Assembly: GCA_964416365.1 (NCBI GenBank)
Contig: CAYQDO010000010.1
Location: forward strand, 1-29,225
Reading direction: 5' to 3'
DNA length: 29,225 nucleotides
From: DUUS01 sp964416365
GTDB taxonomy: Bacteria; Bacillota_I; Bacilli_A; RF39; UBA660
Under the pieces are notes generated by a model. That model was not told the DNA's origin. It ran no database searches and saw only the letters and a program-made list of their open reading frames with translations. A program made the position numbers and the translations under genes. This document shows positions 1-7,450 of the stretch, piece by piece (the stretch's first letter is position 1; each line of letters begins with the position of its first letter).

Positions 1-131
1 TAGCAGAATTTTTAGAAAAAAACAAGACAGTTATTTTAAAAAAAATTACGCTTAATGTTAATAATTTAAAAGATGTATTTAAAGATATTATTAAAGAAAA
101 AAACAATAAACCGACTAAATTCAACGGCTAG
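1..131 (+). CDS. C-terminal end of an unrecognised protein (partial)
   Basis: An open frame enters from the left edge (first complete codon at base 3) and stops at the TAG at 129-131. It gives about 42 residues, rich in Lys and Asn, ending in TKFNG. The piece is too short to assign to a family. Composition and codon use resemble the other genes here, so a real gene end is likely. No clear hairpin terminator follows the stop; only a T-rich stretch is seen. Confidence 0.5.
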   Translation, partial: AEFLEKNKTVILKKITLNVNNLKDVFKDIIKEKNNKPTKFNG

Positions 132-197
132 TTTGTTGTTTTATTTTTTTGTTATATTGTAATTAATTTAGAATTAATAATATCGTTTGTAAAAAAA

Positions 198-400
198 TTG
201 GGACATAATTTTGAAAGGTTGCAAGAATAAAGATTTAACACAAAAAGAATTATTGCGAATTTTAAATATTTCTAATAGAACAGTTTCAAAATGAAAAAGA
301 GGATTAACCTGCCAGAATTTTTTGTTATTCTTTATCCAAAGTTTTTGAAATAAGTCTTTATGAATTATTAAAAAGTAAAAAAATGAAAAATAGCAAGTAA
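198..400 (+). pseudogene. Decayed XRE-family helix-turn-helix regulator
   Basis: Pieces of a typical small XRE/Cro-C1 regulator can be read across three frame segments. A start-like stretch (LGHNFERLQ, about 198-224) is followed in another frame by NKDLTQKELLRILNISNRTV (226 onward). Then comes SK, a TGA at 292-294 where the family usually has Trp (the KWE/KWK position), and KRGLTC. After a further shift near 312-317 the frame reads SLSKVFEISLYELLKSKK and ends at TAA 398-400. Family knowledge: these proteins read LTQ-ELA-LNIS-TVSKWE-G with an S-LYELL tail, and the fragments match in order. One nonsense codon and at least two frameshifts mean no intact product. It fills most of the 318 bp between the left-edge gene and the oxidoreductase gene. 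Confidence 0.72.
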
Positions 401-432
401 AGAAAAAATATGTAATTTTTTGATTATAATTA

Positions 433-461
433 AAAGAATTTTAGATAATTTAAAATTCTTT
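433..461. terminator. Hairpin at the 3' end of the oxidoreductase gene
   Basis: Bases 433-443 and 451-461 form an 11-bp A+T-rich stem around a 7-base loop. A T-run follows on the plus strand, and a shorter T-run on the minus strand. It overlaps the stop codon of the minus-strand oxidoreductase gene and could stop transcription from either side. Confidence 0.5.
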
Positions 462-1952
462 TTTTAAGTCGTTTAAATCTAATACTTCTAAATTTTTAAT
501 TGCTGGACCATAAATAACTTTTCCATATCTATCAAAAATAGATCCATGGCATTTACATTCCCATATTTTATCGATATCATTCCACAGCAGAGAACAACCT
601 AAATGAGTACATTTGTTTTTTAAAAAAATGTATTTGTTTTTACTTTCTCTGTAAACTAAAATATTACTAATGTTATATTTAATAACCTTGCCACTACCAA
701 TTTCTATATAATTTAAATTTTGCTTTTTAATAAATAATTTACTTATTATTAAACCATTTAAACTGTGTAAAATCATTCTAAATGTACTTTTTAAATCTTT
801 AGTTAAAGTTACCCTATCAGGATTATAAATATTTTCATGGTTTTTACCAAGTATAATATCTGTAATTATCCTAGAAGCTATGTGACTATTAGTAAATCCC
901 CATTTTTGAAATCCTGTTACTAATAAAATATTAGGATTTTTTTTTGAATATTCCCCAATAAATGGAAGTGAGTCTATAACAACACAATCTTCAGTAAACC
1001 ATTTAAGTTCTATTTGGGCATTATTATCTATTGCTTTAATTTTTTTTGTTAATGTTTCATAACAATTATTGATATCACTATTAGAACCAGTAAAATGATC
1101 ACATCCGCCAATTATTAATCTATCTTTATCATATGTTCTAAAATAAAAATAAGGTGCATCTAGCGAAACATAATTTGCGTTTAATTTAATATTAGTTTTA
1201 AAAGAAACGGCATAAGATTTACTTTGATATATTTTGGTAAAGTATAAATTATCTGGATTTAAAAAAGGATAATGACAGGCCATAATAATTTTATTAGTTG
1301 TAATAGTATATTTATTATTGATAAATACTTTATATCCATATCTACTTTTTTTTATTTTTGTAGCTTGAGAATTTTCATACAATGGAATATTATTTTCAAT
1401 TAAAATATCTATTATTTTCATCATGTATTTAATTGGATTAAAAATGAACTGATTTTTAAATTCAAGACCTTTTTGATAATTAATTATATTATTTTCTGAA
1501 GAGACTAAGTCAATATTAGAATATATGTTTTTTATTATATCAAATTGTTTATTTAATATTTCAATATTTTTTTCTTCATTTGTGTAAAGTATAGTACTTT
1601 CCTCTTTATAGTCACATTCAATTTTTTCTGTAGTTATAATTTCTTTAATTAAGTCAAATCCTTCTTTTTGTGATTTTAAATAAATTTGAGCTTTTTTTAT
1701 TCCTAATTTTTTATTAATTTCTTCGTACAGTGGACCATGAGCAATACTTACCTGCGCGGTAGTATACATACTAACGCCACGTGCTAACTTTTTACTGTCT
1801 ATTAAAATAAATTTAACTTTATTTTTCATTAAATTATAAGCACACATTAAACCGGCAATTCCTCCACCAATTATTAAAATAGGAGTTTCGAGATTATTTT
1901 CAATTTTTGGAAGATTGTTATCTTTATAATCTTTAGTCCATACTGATTCCAT
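450..1952 (-). CDS. FAD-dependent oxidoreductase with C-terminal Rieske [2Fe-2S] domain
   Basis: The 500-residue protein has two modules. The N-terminal DAO-type flavin domain starts with the dinucleotide-binding motif IIGGGIAG (residues 27-34). A typical late FAD-contact region (LLVTGFQKWGFTNS) lies before the second module. The C-terminal Rieske domain has CTHLGC (Cys448, His450, Cys453) and CKCHGS (Cys466, Cys468, His469). The expected cluster ligands are Cys448, His450, Cys466 and His469, with Cys453 and Cys468 placed to form the usual disulfide. The architecture matches the Bacillus YhfW-like group, whose substrate is unknown to me. There is no signal peptide, so it is probably cytoplasmic. 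The ATG is preceded by AGGTGAT at 1956-1962. It stands alone, divergent from the spore-wall operon. Confidence 0.87.
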   Translation of the reverse strand: MESVWTKDYKDNNLPKIENNLETPILIIGGGIAGLMCAYNLMKNKVKFILIDSKKLARGVSMYTTAQVSIAHGPLYEEINKKLGIKKAQIYLKSQKEGFDLIKEIITTEKIECDYKEESTILYTNEEKNIEILNKQFDIIKNIYSNIDLVSSENNIINYQKGLEFKNQFIFNPIKYMMKIIDILIENNIPLYENSQATKIKKSRYGYKVFINNKYTITTNKIIMACHYPFLNPDNLYFTKIYQSKSYAVSFKTNIKLNANYVSLDAPYFYFRTYDKDRLIIGGCDHFTGSNSDINNCYETLTKKIKAIDNNAQIELKWFTEDCVVIDSLPFIGEYSKKNPNILLVTGFQKWGFTNSHIASRIITDIILGKNHENIYNPDRVTLTKDLKSTFRMILHSLNGLIISKLFIKKQNLNYIEIGSGKVIKYNISNILVYRESKNKYIFLKNKCTHLGCSLLWNDIDKIWECKCHGSIFDRYGKVIYGPAIKNLEVLDLNDLKKEF

Positions 1953-2054
1953 TTGATCACCTAAAAATAGTATGTCCTAATAGCGTCAAACTATAAGTAA
2001 TAAAAAAAATAAATACTTTTTAAATGATAAAATAGTCTGAAAATAAATTGTAAG

Positions 2055-2063
2055 CATAATTTA
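2055..2063 (+). promoter_or_regulatory. Candidate sporulation-sigma -10 box ahead of the DUF2935/LysM/cwlJ operon
   Basis: CATAATTTA matches the mother-cell SigK -10 pattern CATANNNTA and lies 25 bp before the first ATG. I see no convincing -35 (AC-type) element at the right distance and no good SigA promoter. The call therefore rests on one short match plus the spore-related gene content. Confidence 0.3.
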
Positions 2064-2088
2064 TTATAGAGCTGAAAAGAGGTTTATT

Positions 2089-3009
2089 ATGTTATCAGAT
2101 GAAGAATTTGTAACACAATCTATGATGTTAAATTTATTTTATTTAGCTAATATCAGAGAATTTTGTCTTAATATAACGCTTTCTTTTTTGGACAAAGAAT
2201 ATATCAAAAAAGCTAAAGAATTTTCTTTAAGATGTGAGGATATAGTAAATACTTTTATAGATGAAAGCATAGGAATTATTCCTAAATTTGCTATTGACAA
2301 TAATTTTCTTGTTACAAAATATACACTCGACTGTGAGTATTTAACAGAAAAACTTTTTAATATAGATTTAGACACTAGTATTACTCAAAAATTATTATTA
2401 TTAAAAACTGCACCACCTAAAAAAATTAAGCCAGAATTAGTAGAATTAATGATGTCAGTAAATCAAAAAACATATAATATAGCAATAGAATTTACAAATT
2501 TTATAAAAAATATCTTTGAATTAGAAAAAAATAATGAGCTGTTTTCTTATGCTACCCCAGATTTAATTAAAGATATAATAATTGCTATTCAAATGTATCT
2601 TTACATGTTAGAAAGAAATATAAAAAAATTGTTAGTAAATCCGACTTTTATATCTAATTATGAATATCGTTTAAATAATATTATGAAAAATATTGCTATT
2701 TATATAGCTAGTGTGGTAAATCCAGATCGAGAAGATATATATATTAAATCAATTTCTTTTTCTTTAGAATTTCATTATTTAAATAAATTATATTTAAAAG
2801 AAGACTTAAATCCTAAATCTCAAAAAAACTTAACTGTTAAAACTAAAAAATTAATGTCTAGATTTTGTGAGTTTTTTAACAATATTATAATAGATATATT
2901 AAATAAAAAAGTTTATTTTATTGTTGAACCAGTTTTTATAGATGATTTTTATCGCGGAGCTAATTATTTTATATATAATCTTACTTTGATTGAAGCACAA
3001 AATAATTAA
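2089..3009 (+). CDS. DUF2935 protein, copy 1 (spore-wall operon)
   Basis: A 306-residue, almost all-helical protein of the DUF2935 family. I recognise it from the N-terminal helix pattern (LFYLANIREFC) and the C-terminal signature (VYFIVEPVFIDDFYRGANYF). Family members are made of two related helical halves, and a solved Bacillus member is described as ferritin-like; the function is not known. This copy lacks the Asp-His-Ala triplet seen near the N terminus of copy 3 (it reads N-I-T there), so a metal site, if any, may be altered. There is no signal peptide. The start follows AAGAGG. It is the first gene of an operon that includes LysM, CwlJ and two paralogues, so a role in the spore coat or cortex is inferred from context. 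Confidence 0.75.
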   Translation: MLSDEEFVTQSMMLNLFYLANIREFCLNITLSFLDKEYIKKAKEFSLRCEDIVNTFIDESIGIIPKFAIDNNFLVTKYTLDCEYLTEKLFNIDLDTSITQKLLLLKTAPPKKIKPELVELMMSVNQKTYNIAIEFTNFIKNIFELEKNNELFSYATPDLIKDIIIAIQMYLYMLERNIKKLLVNPTFISNYEYRLNNIMKNIAIYIASVVNPDREDIYIKSISFSLEFHYLNKLYLKEDLNPKSQKNLTVKTKKLMSRFCEFFNNIIIDILNKKVYFIVEPVFIDDFYRGANYFIYNLTLIEAQNN

Positions 3010-3078
3010 ACTTAATTTTTTTAATAGAAATAATAAAATTATTAGATAAATCATATTCTTAATATAAGGAGGGATAAT

Positions 3079-3801
3079 TTGTTAAATTATCAAGATTTAA
3101 TAAAAAAAAATAGAAGAATTTTAAATAATTCAAATTATGGAACTAAATATATAATTGAACCTAATGATAATTTGTATGAAATTGCTTCAAGATTTAATAC
3201 CAGTGTAGAAAAATTAAAAAAAATAAATAATTTAAAAAGTGATAAGCTTCAACCTGGAGAAATAATATTTGTAGATGATTTGTATAATCCTGAAAATGAA
3301 GATATTTATAAAAAATATATAGTTAAAAAAAATGATACTATTTATAGTATTGCGTATAATTATGGCATGACTACAAATGAAATTTTAGAAATTAACAATT
3401 TGCTTGAAGCTGATATAAAAGAAGGGCAAACAATCTATGTTTATAATAATCCTCCATTGTTAACTGATGAAATAATATATACGGTAAAACCTGGTGATAC
3501 TTTGTATACTATTGCAAAAGAATATAATACTACTGTTGATAAAATTAAAGCACTAAATCAATTAAGTGAAGACATACTTACGGTAAATACAAAATTAATT
3601 ATAAATTTTGAAAATCTAGTAACAACTAAAGCAACCGAAATATATACTATTAATCCAGGAGATACATTATATTCTATTGCATTAAAAAAAGGAATTTCTG
3701 TAGAAACATTAAAAAAACTTAATAACTTATCAACAGATAATTTAACTGTTGGTCAGCAGCTATTAGTTCCTAGGATAAACACAAATGAAAGAAACACGTA
3801 A
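3079..3801 (+). CDS. Four-LysM peptidoglycan-binding protein
   Basis: The 240-residue protein is essentially four LysM domains (about residues 24-65, 80-121, 133-175 and 189-230), each with the Y-V/I-x-PGDTLYTIA...LKxLNNL...V/L-GQ-L-I/V pattern. The first two are the most divergent (EPNDNLYEIA, KKNDTIYSIA). LysM domains bind N-acetylglucosamine-containing glycans such as peptidoglycan. With no signal peptide and no catalytic domain, it resembles spore proteins such as SafA that are made in the mother cell and anchored at the cortex/coat boundary; this is inference. The start is TTG, fixed by a strong AAGGAGGG at 3066-3073. The last 17 bp overlap cwlJ, which suggests coupled translation and perhaps joint recruitment of CwlJ. 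Confidence 0.85.
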   Translation: MLNYQDLIKKNRRILNNSNYGTKYIIEPNDNLYEIASRFNTSVEKLKKINNLKSDKLQPGEIIFVDDLYNPENEDIYKKYIVKKNDTIYSIAYNYGMTTNEILEINNLLEADIKEGQTIYVYNNPPLLTDEIIYTVKPGDTLYTIAKEYNTTVDKIKALNQLSEDILTVNTKLIINFENLVTTKATEIYTINPGDTLYSIALKKGISVETLKKLNNLSTDNLTVGQQLLVPRINTNERNT

Positions 3802-4213
3802 AATTGAAGTTTACACAGATACAGATATCGATTTTTTGGCTAGGCTGATGCGAGCAGAAGCGATAGGAGAAGGAGAATATGGCATGCTTTTAGTAGGAAA
3901 TGTAGTTGTAAATAGATTACTATGTAATTCTCCAGATTTTGAAAAAATAACTACTATTCAAGAAGTTATATTTCAAACCCCGGGAGGATTTGCAGGGGTA
4001 AAAAGTGATATGTTTAAGCTAACATCTTCTAAAGAAGAAAGAGAATTAGCGAAAAGAGTTATAAATGGAGAAAAATTTTGGCCTGCAACAAGAGCATTGT
4101 GGTTCTATGCTCCAAAAGAAAATGAAATATGCTTACCAACTTGGTTTAATCAAAAAAATGTTGGAAGATATAAAAATCATTGCTTTTACGTACCAGAAGA
4201 AGGGCAATGTTAG
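3785..4213 (+). CDS. cwlJ: Spore cortex-lytic hydrolase CwlJ
   Basis: A 142-residue member of the SleB/CwlJ hydrolase family (Hydrolase_2), the same length as Bacillus subtilis CwlJ and, like it, without a signal peptide. Conserved blocks are FLARLMRAEAIGEGEYGMLL (with the likely catalytic Glu25), VGNVVVNR, ALWFYAP and the C-terminal WFNQ...GRYKNHCFYVPEEGQC. From established knowledge, CwlJ degrades the cortex peptidoglycan (muramic-delta-lactam-containing) during germination and sits in the spore coat. The start overlaps the LysM gene by 17 bp, and AGGAT lies about 8 bases upstream of the ATG. Finding it between LysM and DUF2935 genes marks this operon as spore related and the organism as a likely spore former. 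Confidence 0.9.
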   Translation: MKETRKIEVYTDTDIDFLARLMRAEAIGEGEYGMLLVGNVVVNRLLCNSPDFEKITTIQEVIFQTPGGFAGVKSDMFKLTSSKEERELAKRVINGEKFWPATRALWFYAPKENEICLPTWFNQKNVGRYKNHCFYVPEEGQC

Positions 4214-4225
4214 GAAAGAGGAAAA

Positions 4226-5164
4226 ATGTTAAATAATGAAAAATTATTAAGTTATTCTTTAGTTAATGGCTTAACGTATTTAATAACTTTAAGAGCTTTT
4301 TGTCAAAATATAAACTTTTCATTTTTAGAAAACAATCAAACATATAAAAATTCTGCAAAAAATTTTTATGAAAAATTTACAAATTTGACTAAAGAACTTT
4401 TAAAATATGCTGATGGAAATTTAAGTAAAGAATTTCTGGAAAGTGGAGCGTTAATATCAAAATATACAATACCAACAGTTGAATTAACTGAAAAATTGTT
4501 TGCTACTAGTATATCGTTAGACATAATGAAAACAATGCAAAGTTTAAAACCTGGAACTCCACAAAATATATCAGATGATATAACTGAACAAATTAATATG
4601 ATTAATAAAGTATCACTAGTTATTTGTTTAAATTTTAAAGATTTTTTAAAAGATATTTTTGAAAAGGAAACTGATAACGAAATATTTTCATATTCATATC
4701 CATTTTTAATAAGAAAAATGATTGAAGAAACTCAGTTTTATATTTTAATTTTAGAAAGATTAATAAGAAGATTAGATATGGATCCTACTTTTGCTGTCAA
4801 AAATGAATATCAATCTATAAATTTAATTAAAGCTTTTGGAATGTTTTTACGCAGTTTTATTGACCCGAGTCGAAGTGATTTAATTATCAAAGCGCAATCA
4901 TATGTAGTTGAATCAGATAACTTATTAAATGAATATAAAAATTTAAGCCTTACTCCAGATAATCAAAGAATTTTAACTGCTAAAGGTAAAAAAATTGAAG
5001 AAAGATTTTCAGAATTTTTGGCAACTATTATTGAACAGTTATTAAATGCTGAAGTTTATTTAATTGTTGAACCTATATTTTTAGATAATATGTTACGTTC
5101 AATAAATGGATCTAAATTTTTTATATTTAATCCAGCTACAAATATCGAAACAGCAAATAATTAA
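4226..5164 (+). CDS. DUF2935 protein, copy 2 (spore-wall operon)
   Basis: The 312-residue paralogue of the 2089-3009 product has the same layout. It has an N-terminal helix pair (SLVNGLTYLITLRAFCQNI), a central PTF motif after ERLIRRLDMD, and a C-terminal VYLIVEPIFLDNMLRS. It is predicted all-helical, with no signal peptide or membrane segment. The family function is unknown. It starts 12 bp after cwlJ, with GAAAGAGG as ribosome binding site, so it is clearly in the same operon. Like copy 1 it lacks the Asp-His-Ala triplet found in copy 3. Close match in length and motifs points to tandem duplication followed by divergence. Confidence 0.75.
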   Translation: MLNNEKLLSYSLVNGLTYLITLRAFCQNINFSFLENNQTYKNSAKNFYEKFTNLTKELLKYADGNLSKEFLESGALISKYTIPTVELTEKLFATSISLDIMKTMQSLKPGTPQNISDDITEQINMINKVSLVICLNFKDFLKDIFEKETDNEIFSYSYPFLIRKMIEETQFYILILERLIRRLDMDPTFAVKNEYQSINLIKAFGMFLRSFIDPSRSDLIIKAQSYVVESDNLLNEYKNLSLTPDNQRILTAKGKKIEERFSEFLATIIEQLLNAEVYLIVEPIFLDNMLRSINGSKFFIFNPATNIETANN

Positions 5165-5183
5165 TGAAAGAAGGAATTATTGC

Positions 5184-6104
5184 ATGTATTATTATGTACC
5201 ATACGTATTGGAAAATAGCCTTGCTATATCCACTTTTATGTTTGATCATGCAATATTACTTTCAGCCTTAATTTCTTATAATGATGAAGAAATTCGCAAA
5301 ACATATGAAAAAGAACAAAGAATATATAGTCAGATTTTATTAAATACGATATCCTATAGCTATAATAAAATAACTGAAAAATTTATTGAATCTGAAATTT
5401 TAATTACTAATTACACCGATTTAATGACTAGTAAAACTTGTAAATTGTATAAAGTAAATGAATATTTAGATAATTATACTAGTATTCATAATTTTATTAA
5501 AAATACAAAAAGCGTAAAAGATTTTTTTACACCCGAAGAATATTTAGAAGTTAAGAAAATTAATACTAATTTATTAAATCAGTTAAATAATAGTTTAATA
5601 TCATTAAAATTATTGCATAAAAAAATAAATGATGAAAGCATTACTTTGTTTTTTTCAGAAAGTTTCATTGTGCATTTAATTGAAGAAACTCAAATATATA
5701 TTTATACTTTGGATTTTTTTGATAGGCAAATGGCATTTACCCCAACTTATATATATAAATGTAAATATTATTTCAATATATTTTTAAAAGAACATGCTAA
5801 ATATTTAAAAAATATGTTATTTCCAGTAGATTTTAAATATTGTGATGAAGCAAATTTATATATTAATAATTTTGAAAAAATTGCTGATGAATTTACTGAT
5901 GAAATTACTCCCCAAACAATGCGACAATTAAATAATCAAACTAAAGAAACGACTGAAAAATTTATTAGTTATAATGTGAGATTAATTCAAAATATAATTC
6001 ATAATAAATACTATGCCGCTGCAATACCATTATTAAATGAACATATTTTAAGAGAATCAAATTATGTTACCTATCAATTAGATATTTTTAATTCATTATC
6101 ATAA
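5184..6104 (+). CDS. DUF2935 protein, copy 3 (spore-wall operon)
   Basis: A 306-residue, more divergent DUF2935 paralogue. Shared features are the EETQIYIYTLDF helix, a PTY motif (PTF in the other copies) and the C-terminal YYAAAIPLLNEHILRESNYV, which aligns with the VEP-F-D region of the others. The start is set at the ATG at 5184, which follows AAGGA at 5171-5175 and lies 19 bp after copy 2. The in-frame ATG at 5106 would sit deep inside copy 2 and lacks such a site. It keeps Asp21-His22-Ala23, which copies 1 and 2 have lost, so it may be the copy that retains any metal site. Its stop codon is only 3 bp from the stop of the convergent sleC-like gene. Confidence 0.7.
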   Translation: MYYYVPYVLENSLAISTFMFDHAILLSALISYNDEEIRKTYEKEQRIYSQILLNTISYSYNKITEKFIESEILITNYTDLMTSKTCKLYKVNEYLDNYTSIHNFIKNTKSVKDFFTPEEYLEVKKINTNLLNQLNNSLISLKLLHKKINDESITLFFSESFIVHLIEETQIYIYTLDFFDRQMAFTPTYIYKCKYYFNIFLKEHAKYLKNMLFPVDFKYCDEANLYINNFEKIADEFTDEITPQTMRQLNNQTKETTEKFISYNVRLIQNIIHNKYYAAAIPLLNEHILRESNYVTYQLDIFNSLS

Positions 6105-6107
6105 TAT

Positions 6108-7331
6108 TTAGCTATAAATACCTTTAATCATTTTAGATACTGCCACGTAAATATAGGATATTTTATACCATGTTACAAAATCAATTATTCCCGTGACTGG
6201 TAAATTAAAGATTTCTTGAAATTTTCTAACAGCATTTTTGGTTTCTACTCCAAATTTACCATTAGCAGGAATAACTTTAGGAATTGCTGGATAACTTCCA
6301 CTTATAACATTTAATTCATTTTGTATTTTTTGGACATCTTCCCCACAACTACCTTCACTTAAGTTTTTACCAGGAAAAGATAAAGGCAAACCTTCAATCT
6401 CATTTGCCGATTCAATTAACATACTAGGACTATAATAATATCTTAATATACGCAGAGCATCATAACCTTGATCAGCTAATGTTTTAGATCCCCATTGAGA
6501 TAACCATCCTGGGTTATTTACTTTTACTCCATCATTATATTGGGCAAAAAAAGGTTGAGGAACATTAGGAAGTTTAATATATTGATTAAATATTTCATCT
6601 ACAACATCGGAAATAGATTGAAATATAGTTCTATCATGAGTGTATTTTTGATCATAAGCAGTAGATGAAGTAATTGTAAAATTATATCCTTTTGATGGAT
6701 ACCATTCAGTAAAAATTCGATTTAAAGTAAAAGAAATGATAGCTAAAACATTAGCTTTAATGGTCTCTTTTGGCCAAGTACTATATATTTCTGAAGAAGC
6801 AACATTTTTAATATAATCAGGAAAACTTACAACATAATTTTGTGCTGAACTACTAGGAGTTCCATCATGAACAATAATATACTCTGGTATCAAAACTGAA
6901 GGATAAACTCTTTCAGTTTTTCTAGTTTCTATATTTTCAGTTAAGTCTTCATCGACCATTTTTTTTGGATAGTCCCCCCATAAGACATGCGGAGGTAATT
7001 CTTCGTAATTTACTCCTACTTTTCCTCGCTTTAAAAAAAATTTTTGGATAGACGTTTCGTTTGGAAAAACTTCAACACCTTCTATAATACTTGTTTCATA
7101 ACCTTCTTTTACAACTTTGATACTATAAATAGAATAAGGCCTTACATTTTCTTGTGGTTCTAATGAATATTCAATATTAGGAGCATTTACCGATAATTTT
7201 TCTGTCTTACCATTGCTATCAGTTTTTACATTAATATTAGTTTCCTCACCAAAAATTTGGACGTTAGCATTAACTATAGGCATAGCTTCCGTATCGCCAT
7301 AAACTTCAACAATTAGATAACCAGTACTCAT
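6108..7331 (-). CDS. sleC: Spore cortex-lytic enzyme, SleC-like
   Basis: The 407-residue protein has three parts. Residues 1-100 form a carboxypeptidase-regulatory-like beta domain (STGYLIVEV...PIVNANVQIF). Residues about 148-305 form a SpoIID/LytB-type domain (VIPEYIIVHDG, FPDYIKNVASSEI with likely catalytic Glu181, then KANVLAIISFTLNR). Residues about 328-390 form a peptidoglycan-binding domain (GKFGVETKNAVRKFQEIF). This order and length match clostridial SleC, the pro-enzyme that breaks cortex glycan strands in germination and is activated by Csp proteases, none of which lie in this window. There is no signal peptide, as expected for a mother-cell product. The ATG follows AGGAAG. The gene converges on the cwlJ operon and diverges from the amidase gene. 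Confidence 0.85.
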   Translation of the reverse strand: MSTGYLIVEVYGDTEAMPIVNANVQIFGEETNINVKTDSNGKTEKLSVNAPNIEYSLEPQENVRPYSIYSIKVVKEGYETSIIEGVEVFPNETSIQKFFLKRGKVGVNYEELPPHVLWGDYPKKMVDEDLTENIETRKTERVYPSVLIPEYIIVHDGTPSSSAQNYVVSFPDYIKNVASSEIYSTWPKETIKANVLAIISFTLNRIFTEWYPSKGYNFTITSSTAYDQKYTHDRTIFQSISDVVDEIFNQYIKLPNVPQPFFAQYNDGVKVNNPGWLSQWGSKTLADQGYDALRILRYYYSPSMLIESANEIEGLPLSFPGKNLSEGSCGEDVQKIQNELNVISGSYPAIPKVIPANGKFGVETKNAVRKFQEIFNLPVTGIIDFVTWYKISYIYVAVSKMIKGIYS

Positions 7332-7450
7332 TTTACATCTTCCTTTCTATTTATTAATTCTAAAGTAATATATGCAAATATTCTCTTTATTGTATCTTTA
7401 TTTTAGTAGGTTTAATATACTATATTAGAAAAATAGAAGGAGGAGAAAAA
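7332..7450. promoter_or_regulatory. Divergent control region between sleC and the amidase gene
   Basis: This 119-bp A+T-rich spacer must carry both promoters. I find no pair of good SigA boxes. On the minus strand GATACAAT (7389-7396) is one base from the SigE -10 pattern CATACAAT, with a TATATT-like element upstream at slightly long spacing. On the plus strand only a loosely similar ATACTATATT lies before the amidase. Both genes have clear ribosome binding sites (AGGAAG and AAGGAGGAG). Sporulation-sigma control is a guess. Confidence 0.25.

Noticed and set aside
292..294. TGA in the regulator remnant read as Trp (alternative genetic code)
   Set aside because: addB and the GGDEF-like gene both end in TGA at plausible lengths, all intact genes use TGG for Trp, and the remnant also has frameshifts. 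Decay explains it better.
2139..2375. Minus-strand open frame inside DUF2935 copy 1
   Set aside because: It has no ribosome binding site and no family likeness, and it is fully contained in a well-supported gene.
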